Positions 63,455 through 64,000 of a stretch of 64,000 nt of DNA are shown here, piece after piece (position 1 is the first letter of the stretch; the number at the start of each line of letters is the position of its first letter). The notes beneath the pieces are model-generated. The model saw only the letters and a program-made list of their open reading frames with translations. It ran no database searches and had not been told where the DNA came from. The stretch is from Chlamydoabsidia padenii (lineage: Eukaryota > Mucoromycota > Mucoromycetes > Mucorales > Cunninghamellaceae). A program made the position numbers and the translations under genes. Location of the stretch: positions 310,001-374,000 of the forward strand of contig JAIWND010000024.1 of assembly GCA_025330725.1 (NCBI GenBank). Reading direction: 5' to 3'.

Positions 63455-64000
63455 CTAGATTTTGGTAGAGACGAAATCGCTCCATCGTTTGACTTCACTG
63501 GGAAGTTCACCAGATTGTTGATTAGCCGATTCAGCGGTCTTCTTCACATAAGCATCAGCAAAGAGACGGGCCACCTTGGAATCATTCAACAACGGGATAC
63601 CAAAATCAACAGCAGCACGGCGGCAGACATAACCTTGATCGTATTGGTCGGGAGCGCGAATCTTGGCGAGATGCATGACAAAGTCGATATCATGATCCTT
63701 GAATAGAGCATTCAATTCACGCTTGTTGTCCGCCTTTTCAGCCACAGGGAGTACCACCGAGGGGATGTTGGCCTTTTCTTGGAGTACCTTTTTGTCTTGT
63801 TCGGTAGGGACATAAATAGGGTGACCCATCTTCTTGTGGAAGACATCGGCCACATGCAAGTAATCATCCAGATCCGTCACATTGTCACCACCGAGTAAGA
63901 CACCAGCACCAGGAGCAGGGATTCTAAAGTTTTGAGTGGATTGAATCGCCGCCCAGTAGGCTTCGTACTTGTCTTTACCAAAGCATGCCACTTCACCAGT
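63455..64000 (-). CDS. CPA2: Carbamoyl-phosphate synthase large chain, C-terminal part
   Basis: The frame from the window edge to 63455 encodes the last about 181 residues of a carbamoyl-phosphate synthetase large subunit. TGEVACFGKDKYEAYWAA is the end of the second ATP-grasp half. An MGS-like regulatory domain follows (GHPIYVPTEQDKKVLQEK, VVLPVAEK, RRAAVDFGIPLLNDSKVARLF). The absence of a downstream aspartate transcarbamylase part and the immediate stop (KRWSDFVSTKI) favour the arginine-specific enzyme (CPA2) over the pyrimidine multienzyme. It makes carbamoyl phosphate from glutamine-derived ammonia, bicarbonate and ATP. The 5' part lies outside the window. Confidence 0.88.
   Translation of the reverse strand, partial: TGEVACFGKDKYEAYWAAIQSTQNFRIPAPGAGVLLGGDNVTDLDDYLHVADVFHKKMGHPIYVPTEQDKKVLQEKANIPSVVLPVAEKADNKRELNALFKDHDIDFVMHLAKIRAPDQYDQGYVCRRAAVDFGIPLLNDSKVARLFADAYVKKTAESANQQSGELPSEVKRWSDFVSTKI

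Overview
This looks like nuclear chromosomal DNA of an early-diverging filamentous fungus, most likely Mucoromycota (Mucorales-type). It is AT-rich. Genes carry many short introns (about 45-110 nt) with very T-rich acceptor tracts. The gene set is fungal: a Trl1-type tRNA ligase domain, Cbk1/Orb6, Dma1, mitoribosomal mL59, Zn2Cys6 and C2H2 regulators, and a GH20 hexosaminidase. No species is claimed. All exon models were assembled by hand from splice sites, frame and family similarity.

Layout. 1-12 kb is gene-poor: one unrecognised gene (1191-2456), a C2H2 zinc-finger gene (7504-6198), a short unknown gene (12045-11581), two decayed eIF4A-III/FAL1 helicase copies (about 4035-2900 and 11503-10890), diverged tandem duplications and a gag-like scrap. 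12.5-29.8 kb is dense: a Pom1/DYRK2-class kinase, a double Zn2Cys6 factor, a ligase-only tRNA ligase, mL59, the SNARE Vti1, a Myb-like protein with a hydrophobic tail, a FYVE protein, the DCAF7/WDR68 WD40 protein and a secreted protein. 30-32.4 kb holds a 1.16-kb inverted repeat. 32.4-38.4 kb encodes Dma1 (FHA-RING), an HD phosphohydrolase and the NDR kinase Cbk1. 38.4-41.2 kb is gene-free and repeat-bearing. 41.2-53.5 kb encodes MCM3, a SAM-containing MAPKKK, a GH20 hexosaminidase, a TMEM14 protein and a TspO-like membrane protein. 53.7-56.6 kb holds a degenerate Fanzor/TnpB-like remnant and a broken lineage-type gene. 56.7-64 kb encodes the PKA catalytic subunit, an SH3 protein, inorganic pyrophosphatase and the 3' end of carbamoyl-phosphate synthase large chain.

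Theme. The recognisable genes centre on polarity, wall integrity and cell-cycle control (DYRK, NDR, MAPKKK, PKA, Dma1, MCM3), plus housekeeping functions. Nothing is arranged as an operon.

The most unusual signal is a dispersed bipartite promoter-type motif, consensus GGCGGGATTTGAAAAT. It recurs, usually on the sense strand 55-200 bp upstream of start codons, at many unrelated genes and even at both helicase pseudogenes. Second is the long inverted repeat at 30582-31740, a candidate hairpin-RNA source or element. Also notable are the ligase-only Trl1, the Fanzor-like remnant, two GC-AG introns, and several dispersed repeats shared between distant intergenic regions.
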